From: Clostridia bacterium
GTDB lineage: Bacteria > Bacillota > Clostridia > Oscillospirales > Acutalibacteraceae
Length of the DNA: 29,841 nucleotides
Direction of reading: 5' to 3'
Assembly (NCBI GenBank): GCA_017939855.1
Contig: JAGAZW010000255.1
Coordinates: 1-29,841 of the forward strand
A model generated the notes under the pieces. It was not told the origin of the DNA and made no database searches. It saw only the letters and a list, made by a program, of their open reading frames with translations. A program made the translations under genes and the position numbers. Positions 8,818-17,149 of the stretch are shown here, one piece after another. The stretch's first letter is position 1. Each line of letters opens with the position of its first letter.

Positions 8818-8849
8818 AAAAAGGAGATGCCGAAAGGCATCTTCTTTTT
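8818..8849 (+). terminator. Rho-independent terminator of the miaA-transketolase operon
   Basis: A 14-pair stem with a GAAA tetraloop: GATGCC and GGCATC form the core, extended outwards by A-rich and T-rich arms with one G-U pair. It is followed by T-rich sequence. It sits 56 bases after the stop codon of the second transketolase subunit. Confidence 0.9.
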
Positions 8850-8931
8850 GCGCTTGGCGACTTAAAATCCCTGAGTTACAGTTAGCGTTGCAACACTAGA
8901 GGATATGATGATTATAACATATTTTTGCGAA

Positions 8932-8995
8932 ATATCAAGTACTCGAAGTATTTTTCTTGAAAAAACTTTTATAATTATATCAAGTAAATGAAGTA
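8932..8995 (+). promoter_or_regulatory. Promoter with duplicated operator-like element for the small HTH gene
   Basis: A perfect -10 box TATAAT lies at 8970-8975. No good -35 box stands 16-18 bases before it. The element ATATCAAGTA-N3-GAAGTA occurs twice, at 8932-8950 and 8977-8995, exactly 45 bases apart. Each copy itself holds two AAGTA units 9 bases apart. The upstream copy covers the -35 position and the downstream copy covers the expected transcription start. This is the layout expected of an autoregulated repressor gene; the binding itself is inference. Confidence 0.65.
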
Positions 8996-9008
8996 AGGGA
9001 GTATTGAT

Positions 9009-9248
9009 GTGCAGTTAAATGAGGCTATTTCAAAAAGAATAGATGAGTTGTTGAGAGAAAGGAAGCTGACTCAGTATAAGCTTTCGAGAAAAAGCGGTGT
9101 ACCGCAGTCAACATTAAGTACTATAAAGAGTTGCACTTTCCACAGTATGAAACTGCGTATTATTTATGAGATTTGCGAGGGTTTGGAAATAGAAATGAAA
9201 GATTTCTTTGATTCGCCGCTTTTCGCTCGTGAAAACCTTATAGATTAG
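9009..9248 (+). CDS. Small Cro/CI-type HTH transcriptional regulator
   Basis: A 79-residue protein that is almost entirely one XRE/Cro-CI helix-turn-helix domain (about residues 5-68). The recognition region is SGVPQSTLSTIKSC, preceded by RKLTQYKLSRK. There is no sensor or catalytic domain. The start is GTG, chosen because AAGGGAG lies 7 bases before it and an in-frame stop at 8994 excludes longer forms. It is monocistronic, with its own promoter and a terminator just behind. The paired repeats around its promoter suggest that it represses itself. Its other targets are unknown; similar small XRE proteins also occur as orphan regulators or antitoxin-like proteins, but no toxin gene is adjacent. 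Confidence 0.9.
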   Translation: MQLNEAISKRIDELLRERKLTQYKLSRKSGVPQSTLSTIKSCTFHSMKLRIIYEICEGLEIEMKDFFDSPLFARENLID

Positions 9249-9256
9249 ATGACACA

Positions 9257-9290
9257 ACAAAGACCTCGGAGTTAATCCGAGGTCTTGTTT
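9257..9290. terminator. Bidirectional terminator between the HTH gene and the CDF exporter gene
   Basis: AAGACCTCGGA (9260-9270) and TCCGAGGTCTT (9276-9286) form a perfect 11-pair stem with a GTTAA loop. T-rich sequence follows on the + strand (TTGTTT), and a weaker T-rich run follows on the - strand. The two flanking genes converge here, so the hairpin can serve both. Confidence 0.88.
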
Positions 9291-9291
9291 A

Positions 9292-10470
9292 TCAACTGGT
9301 AAAATCGTTGTCAAGGGTTATAACACAGCAGTAGGTTTCGTCTATGATATGGGCGAGGGTAGCGATTCTTTCCTTCAAATCGTCATCTGGTATGCTGAAA
9401 TCAGAGGGGACTACTACATCAAATATAAGGTTAGTGCGTCTGTCAGAATGCGGAGTCATACGAAAATCGTGTAGTGAAAGACGTTTATCTATAGTATGAA
9501 TGGCGTCGAGCATTTTCTGCTTTGTATTTTTTAAAACTTCGCTTTCATTGTCTATTGGGTCCATGTGGATAACAAGCATAATCCCCATTTTTTCCTGGAT
9601 AACCTTTTCACAGATGTCTATCTGTTCGTGACATTTAACAATATCGACGTTTTGCGGAACCTCGACGTGTACCGAAGCAAACTGTCTGCCTGGACCGTAG
9701 TTATGTACTATTAAATCGTGAATACCTATAAAATCCTCGAAGGCGAGAATGTTTTCTTGAAGCTGCTCTATAAACTCTTTTTCAGGCGGCTCCCCCAAAA
9801 TTTGATTAAGGGTATTTTTTGCAGAGGATAGCCCTGACCAAAGAATAAATACAGCTACCGCTATGGTCATAACTGCATCAAGATTAAAGGGGAGATTTGT
9901 AAGCGAAGTTATAAGTGCGGCAACGAGAATTGCGAAAGTAGATATACAGTCGTTCAAAGAATCCTGAGCAGTAGCAATTAAGGCGGCAGACTTGATTTTT
10001 CTGCCCAAGTATCTGTTAAATAAAAACATCCAGAATTTCAAAAAAATTGAAATTGCCAATACAACACCTGAGAAGATACTATATTTCGGTGAAGAGCTGC
10101 CGTCAATCAAAGAAGTTACAGCTTCTTTGATAAGTTCAAAGCCCACAAGCAGTATAAGCAAGGATACTATAAACGCCGAAATATACTCCATTCTGCCATG
10201 TCCAAACGGGTGATCCTTGTCAGCAGGTTTTGCTGCGAGTTTAAAGCCTAACATTGTAACCAAAGACGAACCCATATCGGTAAAGTTGTTGAGACCGTCG
10301 GCAATAATGGACATACTGTGTGTCAATGCTCCGGCAAACATTTTGATGATACAAAGAATGATATTTGTCGCAATTCCCACATAACCGCCCAGAGTTCCGT
10401 ATTTGTGCCGGACTGCTCCATCTGAACAATCATTGTTTTTAATGAACAATTTAATTAATAGTTTTGTCAT
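9292..10470 (-). CDS. Cation diffusion facilitator family metal exporter (probably Mn2+)
   Basis: A 392-residue CDF transporter that exports a divalent metal in exchange for protons. The N-terminal half has about six membrane segments. The C-terminal cytoplasmic domain (from about residue 215) has the usual CDF fold, with HDLIVHNYGPG and VIHMDPID. The metal site reads NNFTD in the second helix (N61 and D65) and DSLND in the fifth (D170 and D174). An Asn-Asp/Asp-Asp site of this kind is described for manganese-exporting CDFs such as MntE, whereas zinc exporters use His or Asp. The start at 10470 was chosen over an in-frame ATG at 10506 because the latter lies inside ddl. It follows ddl by one base. 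Metal choice is inference. Confidence 0.93.
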   Translation of the reverse strand: MTKLLIKLFIKNNDCSDGAVRHKYGTLGGYVGIATNIILCIIKMFAGALTHSMSIIADGLNNFTDMGSSLVTMLGFKLAAKPADKDHPFGHGRMEYISAFIVSLLILLVGFELIKEAVTSLIDGSSSPKYSIFSGVVLAISIFLKFWMFLFNRYLGRKIKSAALIATAQDSLNDCISTFAILVAALITSLTNLPFNLDAVMTIAVAVFILWSGLSSAKNTLNQILGEPPEKEFIEQLQENILAFEDFIGIHDLIVHNYGPGRQFASVHVEVPQNVDIVKCHEQIDICEKVIQEKMGIMLVIHMDPIDNESEVLKNTKQKMLDAIHTIDKRLSLHDFRMTPHSDRRTNLIFDVVVPSDFSIPDDDLKERIATLAHIIDETYCCVITLDNDFTS

Positions 10471-10471
10471 A

Positions 10472-11665
10472 TTAAAGCTTTGCTCCCTTTGAGCCTTTTG
10501 TGCCAAAGGAAACTCCCGAAAGAATATTTGTGTCGATAGTAAATGTCAAATTCTCACGGTTTCTTTGCCTTTTGAAAGCTATTTCGATAAGACGGTCTAT
10601 CATATCGGTGTACTTAAGGCCGGTTGCTTCCCAAAGGTAAAAAGCGAGGGAACCGGGAATGGTATTTATTTCGTTGGCATAGACCTTGCCTGTTTCGGTA
10701 TCTAAAAGAAAGTCAATTCTAACAACACCGCTGGAATTGGTAGCCTTGAAAATTTCACAAGCAAGTTCTCTTATTTCCTGCGCCTTTTCTTCTTCAAGGT
10801 CGGCGGGGATTTTTCTTTCTAGAGATGCCATACCCTTACTGGGAGCTTTTGATTTTCCACCCGACATATATTTATTTTCATAGGATAAAATTTCATCATT
10901 CATAAAGGGTTCTTCGCAAACACTTGCCTCACAGGAATCGGCGTCGCCTAAAACCGAGCAGTTGATTTCTCTTAGTGAGGTTATAGCTTTTTCGGCTAAA
11001 ACAACATCTGCAAAGGATACAGCAAGTGAGATTGCCTCGTCTAATTCTTCCTCGCTTTTGACCTTGCTTATTCCCACGCTAGAACCTAAGTTTACGGGTT
11101 TTATAATAAGGGGGAACCCTATTTTTCCTTTGATTTCGTCTATTGTCTCTTGCTTGTTGGTGCGATATTTACGAGAACGGAAACAAACACAGTCAAGCAC
11201 CGGAAGCCCATTGGCGTTAAGTACATCTTTAAAGACCTTTTTGTCCATACCGACTGCTGCAGAAAGTATATCACAGCTTATGTAGGGAAGACCCAAAAAC
11301 TCGAAGTATCCCGCCATCGTGCCGTCTTCACAGTTGGTGCCGTGAACGATAGGAAAGGCAATATCAATATTAATATCCTTTTTCTTGGAAAAAAGTCCGT
11401 TTTCGAGGTAGTGCATAGAAACACTGTCGCCGTCTTTAATCAGGGTTACCTTCTTCGAAACTTTTAAAAGCTTATCTAAATCGCTGTAGTTTTCTATTTC
11501 GAAAAGTTCGTCTGATGTATACATAGTCCCCGACTTATCTACATATATAGGTGTAACGTCATATTTTTCTCTGTTGATTGCCCTCATAGCCTGAACTGCC
11601 GAGATAATGGACACTTCATGCTCAACGCTGCGACAACCGTAGAAAACGGCAATATTTGTTTTCAT
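10472..11665 (-). CDS. ddl: D-alanine--D-alanine ligase
   Basis: Ddl joins two D-alanines with ATP to make the dipeptide used by MurF. The 397-residue ATP-grasp protein starts with the GCRSVEHEVSIIS motif of the family. It has FPIVHGTNCEDGTMAGYFE (substrate site), KPVNLGSSVGISKV (ATP-grasp), and near the end RIDFLLD with NEINTIPGS (metal and dipeptide site). About 20-30 residues at the C-terminus exceed the usual end of the fold, which makes it longer than typical Ddl proteins (about 310-370). It lies 15 bases after murF, the enzyme that uses its product, so the two are probably co-transcribed. Confidence 0.96.
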   Translation of the reverse strand: MKTNIAVFYGCRSVEHEVSIISAVQAMRAINREKYDVTPIYVDKSGTMYTSDELFEIENYSDLDKLLKVSKKVTLIKDGDSVSMHYLENGLFSKKKDINIDIAFPIVHGTNCEDGTMAGYFEFLGLPYISCDILSAAVGMDKKVFKDVLNANGLPVLDCVCFRSRKYRTNKQETIDEIKGKIGFPLIIKPVNLGSSVGISKVKSEEELDEAISLAVSFADVVLAEKAITSLREINCSVLGDADSCEASVCEEPFMNDEILSYENKYMSGGKSKAPSKGMASLERKIPADLEEEKAQEIRELACEIFKATNSSGVVRIDFLLDTETGKVYANEINTIPGSLAFYLWEATGLKYTDMIDRLIEIAFKRQRNRENLTFTIDTNILSGVSFGTKGSKGAKL

Positions 11666-11680
11666 AAAATCTTACCTTTC

Positions 11681-13255
11681 TTAATTAAGATAGTTATCGG
11701 GAAGGTCGTTTTCCAATAAAACGACACTTTTGTTTGTAATAAATTGCGAATAGATTTGCATAGCTTCAGCAAAACCGGCAGCGACAAAAACCTTATCTTT
11801 ATTAAAGTTTGTGGTATCAATAGCATCAAGCATAGGCTTTGCCCTGTTTTTGCCCACAAGAATAATTATATCACAATACTTTGTACATTCAAGTGCTAAC
11901 TGATAATTACACTCATACTCTTTATCACCGAGCTCAATAAGACCGGGTGTAATAACGGTTTTTTGCATACCGTCAAAGCAGCCCAGCACTCTTACCGCTT
12001 CAAGACAACCCACAGGGTTTGAGTTATACGCATCGTCAATAAGCAAGGAACCGTTTTTAAAGGGCTTCAGCTCAAGACGATGTTCAGTAGCTTTCAGTGC
12101 TGCTATTGCAAACTTAATATCGTCGGCCTTAACTCCTAACTTATATGCCATAGCCGCCGCCGCTACAATGTCTGCCACCGAGTGAAGACCTAGAAGTTTT
12201 GTGGTAACCTCTAAAACCTCTTCGTTAAGATAAAGTCGGAATTTCGAACCATCGGGTCCGTAACGGATATTTTGCGCTCGATAGTCAGTATCGTTCCCAA
12301 ATGGTATAAGGGTGTTGTCTGTCTTATCATATCTTGATAAAATATCGGGCGAATCATTGTTTATAAGCGTGAATCCGCCTTTTTTCTTTATAGCGTCTGC
12401 CAACTCAAACTTAGTTTCAAAAACATTGTCGACAGATTTAAACGTTTCAAGGTGTTGTGCACCTACAGAGGTTATAATACCGCAGTCGGGGTTCACTATA
12501 TCACATATTTCCTTGATGTCGCCTTTGTTTTTAGCGCCCATTTCACATATAAAAATTTGGGTTTTCGGTTTGATGCTTTCACGAATTGTTCTGACAACAC
12601 CCATCGGAGTGTTAAAGCTTTGGGGTGTGCAGACAGTATTGTATTTTTCACTTAAAATGCGGTTAAGTATAAATTTGGTTGTTGTTTTACCAAAGCTTCC
12701 GGTAATGCCTATAACTTTTAAATTTGTATGATTTTTAAGTATCCTTTTGGCATCGCTGATATAATAAAAACCGAAGGCTTTTTCTAAAGGATAGGTAATA
12801 ATCCAAGAAATGAGCATTAAAGCGGGGGAAATAAAGGATAGTGCAAGGCAGCTTATCTTCATTATTTCTCCCAAAAGGGTGTTTTGGGTAAAGAAGAAAA
12901 CGGTAATTAAAGCGGCGATTATTATAATTGCTGCGGCATAAAGCCTTTTGATACGGGAAGTAAAGACTAAAGGCTTAATCGATTTTTTTTGCGTGTTAAG
13001 ACATCGGAAAATTCTGATTATGAGAATAAACGCTGAAATTATGGTAGCGATAAGAGCCTTGTTTGCCGAAATAAGCACCGAGCAAAGACAAAAAAGGCAG
13101 GAACAAAAGCAAAGCTCAATAACATAGGAATTGTTCATCCATTTATAGTATCTGCTAGGGTAATATGAATTTTGTTGAAGCATCTGAAACTGTCGGGTAA
13201 CGGAAAATATTCCGGATAGCGCCATTAAAATCAGACAGATAAGTATATATACCAA
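11681..13255 (-). CDS. murF: MurF-type UDP-MurNAc-tripeptide--D-Ala-D-Ala ligase with membrane N-terminus
   Basis: MurF adds D-Ala-D-Ala to UDP-MurNAc-tripeptide. The ATP-binding domain starts with GITGSFGKTTTK (P-loop residues 186-192). It is followed by TPQSFNTPMGV, EMGAKNKGDIKEI and SVGAQHLETF, and the C-terminal domain has the DDAYNSNP motif. The first 180 residues are unlike the usual domain I. They contain about four to five hydrophobic stretches (2-19, 45-62, 66-84, 106-124 and 133-153), so the enzyme is probably fixed to the membrane. The total of 524 residues is about 70 longer than typical MurF. The start is TTG, with AAAAAGGA 10 bases upstream; an ATG ten codons further in lacks such a site. 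It lies between a hydrolase gene and ddl. Confidence 0.9.
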   Translation of the reverse strand: MVYILICLILMALSGIFSVTRQFQMLQQNSYYPSRYYKWMNNSYVIELCFCSCLFCLCSVLISANKALIATIISAFILIIRIFRCLNTQKKSIKPLVFTSRIKRLYAAAIIIIAALITVFFFTQNTLLGEIMKISCLALSFISPALMLISWIITYPLEKAFGFYYISDAKRILKNHTNLKVIGITGSFGKTTTKFILNRILSEKYNTVCTPQSFNTPMGVVRTIRESIKPKTQIFICEMGAKNKGDIKEICDIVNPDCGIITSVGAQHLETFKSVDNVFETKFELADAIKKKGGFTLINNDSPDILSRYDKTDNTLIPFGNDTDYRAQNIRYGPDGSKFRLYLNEEVLEVTTKLLGLHSVADIVAAAAMAYKLGVKADDIKFAIAALKATEHRLELKPFKNGSLLIDDAYNSNPVGCLEAVRVLGCFDGMQKTVITPGLIELGDKEYECNYQLALECTKYCDIIILVGKNRAKPMLDAIDTTNFNKDKVFVAAGFAEAMQIYSQFITNKSVVLLENDLPDNYLN

Positions 13256-13271
13256 AATAAATCAATCCTTT

Positions 13272-14030
13272 TTATTTTATGAAACTTCTAAGTATTGCGT
13301 GGGCCTCATAAGGCCTTTCGCAAAAAGAATAGTGCCCCGTTCCTTTTAAAACGCAAAGACCGGCATCAGGGATAAGCTTTTCTATCGTCTTTGCATCCTC
13401 AAGCGGTGTTGCGGTGTCGTTTTCGCCCCAAATTAAAAGGGTTGGACAGGAAATGTTCGGGATAATGTCACGAAGGTCTGTGTTCACAAGGGAAACAAGG
13501 GTCTTGCGAAGTACAGGGGGTGCGGCATTATAGTCGGCTGAACCGTAATGATTTCTTGCCTTTTCCAAAAGAGCTTGGGAGTGATTCTTTATAACAGGCA
13601 GTGACAGCACCTTTTTAATTGTCTTGAAATTTCTTGCTCGCTGCTTTTGTTTAAATGTCTTTTTAGGAATAAGTCCGGCAGAGTCGAGCAAGACAATTTT
13701 TTCGGGGCTTAGTTTTTTTGTGGCTGCGAGTTTTAAAATTACCCTTCCGCCGTGAGAATGACCCATCAGTATGGGGTTATCGAGGTTTATCTTTTCAATA
13801 AATTTAATTATAAGATTACAATAATCGTCTAAGCTCCAGGGCGTTTTCATTGTGTCGGAATTTCCGCAGCCGGGGAAATTAAGTCGAACGCAGCGGCAAC
13901 GGTCGGATAAAGCCGCCACGATTCCGTTATATACATCAAGGCTCGAACCCCAACCGTGAAGCATTAAAAGGGGGATTCCGCAGCCTTCATCTTTGTATTC
14001 AATTTTAAGTCCGTCAATAACAATTTCCAT
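13272..14030 (-). CDS. Alpha/beta hydrolase
   Basis: A 252-residue alpha/beta-hydrolase-fold protein. The nucleophile elbow is GHSHGG with S92, the acid is D205 in GENDTATP, and the histidine is H233 in GTGHYSF. The oxyanion-hole segment is LHGWGSS. A longer frame begins with TTG at 14039, but that codon directly abuts the GAGGA ribosome binding site. The ATG at 14030 lies 9 bases after the site and is chosen. It is the first gene of the hydrolase-murF-ddl-exporter unit. Whether it acts on a cell-wall or lipid substrate is unknown; the position alone hints at the envelope. No signal peptide is present, so it is cytoplasmic. Confidence 0.88.
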   Translation of the reverse strand: MEIVIDGLKIEYKDEGCGIPLLMLHGWGSSLDVYNGIVAALSDRCRCVRLNFPGCGNSDTMKTPWSLDDYCNLIIKFIEKINLDNPILMGHSHGGRVILKLAATKKLSPEKIVLLDSAGLIPKKTFKQKQRARNFKTIKKVLSLPVIKNHSQALLEKARNHYGSADYNAAPPVLRKTLVSLVNTDLRDIIPNISCPTLLIWGENDTATPLEDAKTIEKLIPDAGLCVLKGTGHYSFCERPYEAHAILRSFIK

Positions 14031-14137
14031 TAAAAACAATCCTCAAAACATATCTTTAGTATATAATTAAATATATTATACCAAATGTTGCCTGAAAAAA
14101 GAAGTCTTTTTTTAAATAAATGTAAATATTATATTAG

Positions 14138-14166
14138 TTGCAAAATGGGTGAAAATGTGGTAATAT
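14138..14166 (+). promoter_or_regulatory. murI: Promoter of the murI operon
   Basis: The -35 box TTGCAA (14138-14143) and the -10 box TAATAT (14161-14166) are separated by 17 bases, and a TGG extension directly precedes the -10. The murI start codon is 40 bases downstream. A divergent -10-like TATAAT for the hydrolase operon lies at 14075-14080 on the - strand, with only a weak -35. Confidence 0.68.
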
Positions 14167-14205
14167 ATTATGAAACTTTATACACTTTGAGAAAGGGGCC
14201 GGTTT

Positions 14206-15024
14206 ATGGCAGACAGTAGGGCAATCGGGATATTCGATTCGGGTCTTGGCGGACTTACGGTTGCAAAGGAAATTATGAAACTGTTACCGAATGAAAACAT
14301 AGTTTATTTCGGTGATACAGGCAGAGTGCCTTACGGTACCAGAAGTGCCGCTACTATACAAAAATATGCAAGTGAGGACGAAAGATTTCTTCTTTCAAAG
14401 GACGTTAAACTTATAGTGGCTGCTTGTGGTACAGTGTCATCTGTAGCGGCAAATACCGCAAAAGATTTGCCCGTCCCTTTTATTGAAGTTATTTCTCATT
14501 CGGTTGATGCAGCGGTTAAAAACACCAAAAATAATAAAATCGGAATCCTTGCTACAGCCGCTACAATAAGAAGCGGTGCTCATAAAAGGATGATTATGGA
14601 AAGACTGCCCGGAGCACAGGTGGTCGAAAGTAGCGGAACGCTCTTAGTGCCTTTGGTTGAGGAAGGCTGGACAGATAAAGAAGACAGTGTTGTTTTGCAA
14701 ACGGTGCAGCGATATGTAGAAGAGATGAAAAGGGTGGGTGTAGATACCGTTATCATGGGTTGCACACATTTTCCTGTTTTAGCAGAGGCCATCTCTGAGG
14801 TTATGGGTCAGGATGTGTTTCTTGTTAATATGGGTGTTGCCACAGCAAATGCGGTAAGACGGCTTTTGGAAGAAACCGATGCTTTAAACGAAGGGCTGTC
14901 ACACGCAGACCATAAATTTTTTGTCAGTGACCGTACTGCTGCGTTTGAAAGTACGGCGTCAGTGTTGCTGGGCGAAAAAATAGACAATTTCATTGTTGAG
15001 CAGGTGGATATAAACAAGCTATGA
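14206..15024 (+). CDS. murI: Glutamate racemase
   Basis: MurI converts L- to D-glutamate for peptidoglycan. The 272-residue protein has the two catalytic cysteines, C74 in AACGTVSS and C186 in MGCTHFP. N-terminal motifs GIFDSGLGGLTV and YFGDTGRVPYG bind the substrate. The residue after the first cysteine is Gly, where most family members have Asn (ACNT). AAAGGGG lies 8 bases before the ATG. The gene heads an operon divergent from murF and ddl, which make another part of the same precursor. The stop overlaps the next ATG (ATGA). Confidence 0.96.
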   Translation: MADSRAIGIFDSGLGGLTVAKEIMKLLPNENIVYFGDTGRVPYGTRSAATIQKYASEDERFLLSKDVKLIVAACGTVSSVAANTAKDLPVPFIEVISHSVDAAVKNTKNNKIGILATAATIRSGAHKRMIMERLPGAQVVESSGTLLVPLVEEGWTDKEDSVVLQTVQRYVEEMKRVGVDTVIMGCTHFPVLAEAISEVMGQDVFLVNMGVATANAVRRLLEETDALNEGLSHADHKFFVSDRTAAFESTASVLLGEKIDNFIVEQVDINKL

Positions 15025-15455
15025 AGGATGTTTTGATTAAAATAAAAGGAATCCAAGAGCCCGATAGCTCACAAAACGAAGCAATTGAATTTTCCACCGA
15101 CGGCAAAATGGAAATAAATGAGGATACAATAACTATTTTTTATAATGAGGGTGAAATGCTGGAGGGCGCCGATATAAAGACCAAAATGCAGATAATCGGC
15201 AACCATACAGTTATAACCGAGCGTAATGGAAGTATGAATTCTCGTTTGGTCGTGCAAAAGGGCGTAAGAAACACCTGCTTTTATTCCACTCCCTATGGTG
15301 AGCTTAGTATGGGAATCTACGGAGAGGAAATAGAAAACGATCTTAACTCAAACGGCGGTAAACTTAAAATGAAATACTCAATAGACACAAATCTAAGTCT
15401 TTTGAGTAAAAATGAAGTTGAAATAACAGTTCGTGAAATAGAAACAGAGGTATAA
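15021..15455 (+). CDS. DUF1934 (YwiB-like) beta-barrel protein
   Basis: A 144-residue protein of the DUF1934 family, which is predicted to form a small calycin-like beta-barrel. The marks are the alternating beta pattern from DVLIKIKGIQ onwards, a TEGK-like region replaced here by STDGKMEI, and the central FYSTPYGELSMGIYG strand pair, which is the most conserved part of the family. It lies between murI and argS. The Bacillus homologue ywiB also precedes argS. The biochemical role is unknown. It overlaps murI by 4 bases and is only 2 bases before argS, so all three are co-transcribed. Confidence 0.85.
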   Translation: MKDVLIKIKGIQEPDSSQNEAIEFSTDGKMEINEDTITIFYNEGEMLEGADIKTKMQIIGNHTVITERNGSMNSRLVVQKGVRNTCFYSTPYGELSMGIYGEEIENDLNSNGGKLKMKYSIDTNLSLLSKNEVEITVREIETEV

Positions 15456-15457
15456 AA

Positions 15458-17149
15458 ATGTCGGTATTAGTAGAAAAAGCAAAGAAGCAGTTAAACGAAG
15501 TGGTGTTGTGTCCTGTAAATAATGCTATCGAAAAAGGAGCATTACAACCCTCCCAACCACTAAATGATTTTTCGATTGAGGTTCCCTCAAAGCGAGAACA
15601 CGGTGATTATGCAGTAAACGCTGCGATGTGTTGGTCGAAGGCGTTTAAAACGGCACCTAGAGCAATCGCAGAAATTTTACTCGAATATGCAGATTTTAGT
15701 GATACTTATATTGAACGAGCCGAGATAGCGGGTCCGGGCTTTATTAATTTCTTTTTGAATGATGGCTACTATGCAGACATAGTTGCCGATATCAACGAAA
15801 AGGGTGCCGATTACGGAAAAAGCAATTTTGGCGACGGGAAAAGAATCTTGGTAGAGTTTGTGTCTGCCAACCCCACAGGTCCTATGCACATAGGCAATGC
15901 CCGTGGAGGTGCTTTGGGTGACTGCTTGGCGGCAGTATTGGAAGCTGCCGGTTATTACACCGAACGAGAATTTTATATAAATGATGCCGGAAACCAGATA
16001 AACAAGTTTGGACTCTCTCTTGATTTAAGATATCAACAGCTTTACAAAGATGGAATTGAGATGCCGGAAGATTCTTATCACGGCGAGGACATTATTAATC
16101 ACGTTAAGGCTTATGCACAAATAAACGGTGACAGCCTTATGAACGTCTGCGAAGAGGAAAGAAGGGCGAAACTTGTAGAATTTGCGCTTCCTAAAAACAT
16201 ACAGGGTCTGCATGATGACCTTCTAAAATACCGTATTGAGTATGACACCTGGTTTAAGGAGAGTACACTGCATCAAAACGGAGAAGCTAAAAAAATAGTA
16301 GAGCTTTTGAAGAAAAGCGGTCACACATATATGAGCGAAGATGCCTTATGGTTTAAAGCGACCGATTTTGGTTGCGATAAGGATTTTGTTTTAGTAAGAG
16401 CAAACGGTATCCCAACATATGTTGTGCCCGATATCGCATACCACTACAATAAGCTTGTAACGAGAAAATTCGATAAGGCGATAGATATCTTAGGTGCCGA
16501 CCATCACGGTTATGTACCTCGTCTGAAAGCGGCACTCACAGCATTAGGCGTAGATTCAGACAAATTGGATGTCGTACTTATGCAGATGGTACGTCTTGTG
16601 CGTGACGGCGAGGTTATAAAGGCTTCAAAGCGTTCGGGTAAGGCGATAACCCTTGTAACGCTTCTTGATGAAGTTCCGATTGACGCCGCCAGATTCTTCT
16701 TTAATCTAAGAGAGCCCAACAGCCATTTCGATTTCGATTTGGATTTAGCCGTTAATGAGTCGAACTCTAACCCTGTTTACTATGTTCAGTATGCACACGC
16801 CAGAATTTGCAGCATTATGAGAAATCTTGAAGCAGAGGGTATAAAATGTGATGATAATGTGAGTGTTAATTTGAAGGTTCTCAATTCTCCGGAGGAAAGA
16901 GAACTTATAGTACAGCTTGGGGCATTCACAAATGAGATTATCCAGTCAGCCAAGTGCTATGATCCTGCAAAAATTACCCATTATGTTAGTGAAGTGGCAA
17001 CTAAATTTCATAAATTCTATGCTTCTTGCAGGGTAAAGGGTATAGACAGTGAGCTTATGATGGCACGGTTGCGTCTTTGCAAGGCAACTGCCACAGTTAT
17101 TAAAAATGTATTGACAATGTTGAAAGTTGACGCACCGGAAAAGATGTAG
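15458..17149 (+). CDS. argS: Arginyl-tRNA synthetase
   Basis: A class I synthetase of 563 residues that charges tRNA-Arg. The N-terminal Add-1 domain (about 1-110), which recognises tRNA, contains the SKREHGDYAVNAAM motif. The HIGH-type signature is HIGN at 144-147 within NPTGPMHIGNARG. The KMSKS loop reads KASKR at 388-392, a departure often seen in ArgRS. The C-terminal DALR anticodon domain (from about 440) includes VQYAHARICSI. It starts 2 bases after the DUF1934 gene. No T-box or other leader is present, so it seems to be expressed with murI. Confidence 0.97.
   Translation: MSVLVEKAKKQLNEVVLCPVNNAIEKGALQPSQPLNDFSIEVPSKREHGDYAVNAAMCWSKAFKTAPRAIAEILLEYADFSDTYIERAEIAGPGFINFFLNDGYYADIVADINEKGADYGKSNFGDGKRILVEFVSANPTGPMHIGNARGGALGDCLAAVLEAAGYYTEREFYINDAGNQINKFGLSLDLRYQQLYKDGIEMPEDSYHGEDIINHVKAYAQINGDSLMNVCEEERRAKLVEFALPKNIQGLHDDLLKYRIEYDTWFKESTLHQNGEAKKIVELLKKSGHTYMSEDALWFKATDFGCDKDFVLVRANGIPTYVVPDIAYHYNKLVTRKFDKAIDILGADHHGYVPRLKAALTALGVDSDKLDVVLMQMVRLVRDGEVIKASKRSGKAITLVTLLDEVPIDAARFFFNLREPNSHFDFDLDLAVNESNSNPVYYVQYAHARICSIMRNLEAEGIKCDDNVSVNLKVLNSPEERELIVQLGAFTNEIIQSAKCYDPAKITHYVSEVATKFHKFYASCRVKGIDSELMMARLRLCKATATVIKNVLTMLKVDAPEKM

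Noticed and set aside
8888..8918. Second promoter candidate TTGCAA-19-TATAAC before the HTH gene
   Set aside because: The spacing of 19 is too long and the -10 is weak, while a perfect TATAAT lies closer to the gene.
12312..12731. 139-residue + strand open frame inside murF
   Set aside because: It lies entirely antisense to a clear MurF catalytic domain, has no ribosome binding site and no recognisable composition or motif.
14094..14115. A-run and T-run inverted repeat between the hydrolase and murI promoters, considered as a terminator
   Set aside because: It is an AT-only stem without G-C pairs and sits between divergent promoters, so termination makes no sense there.
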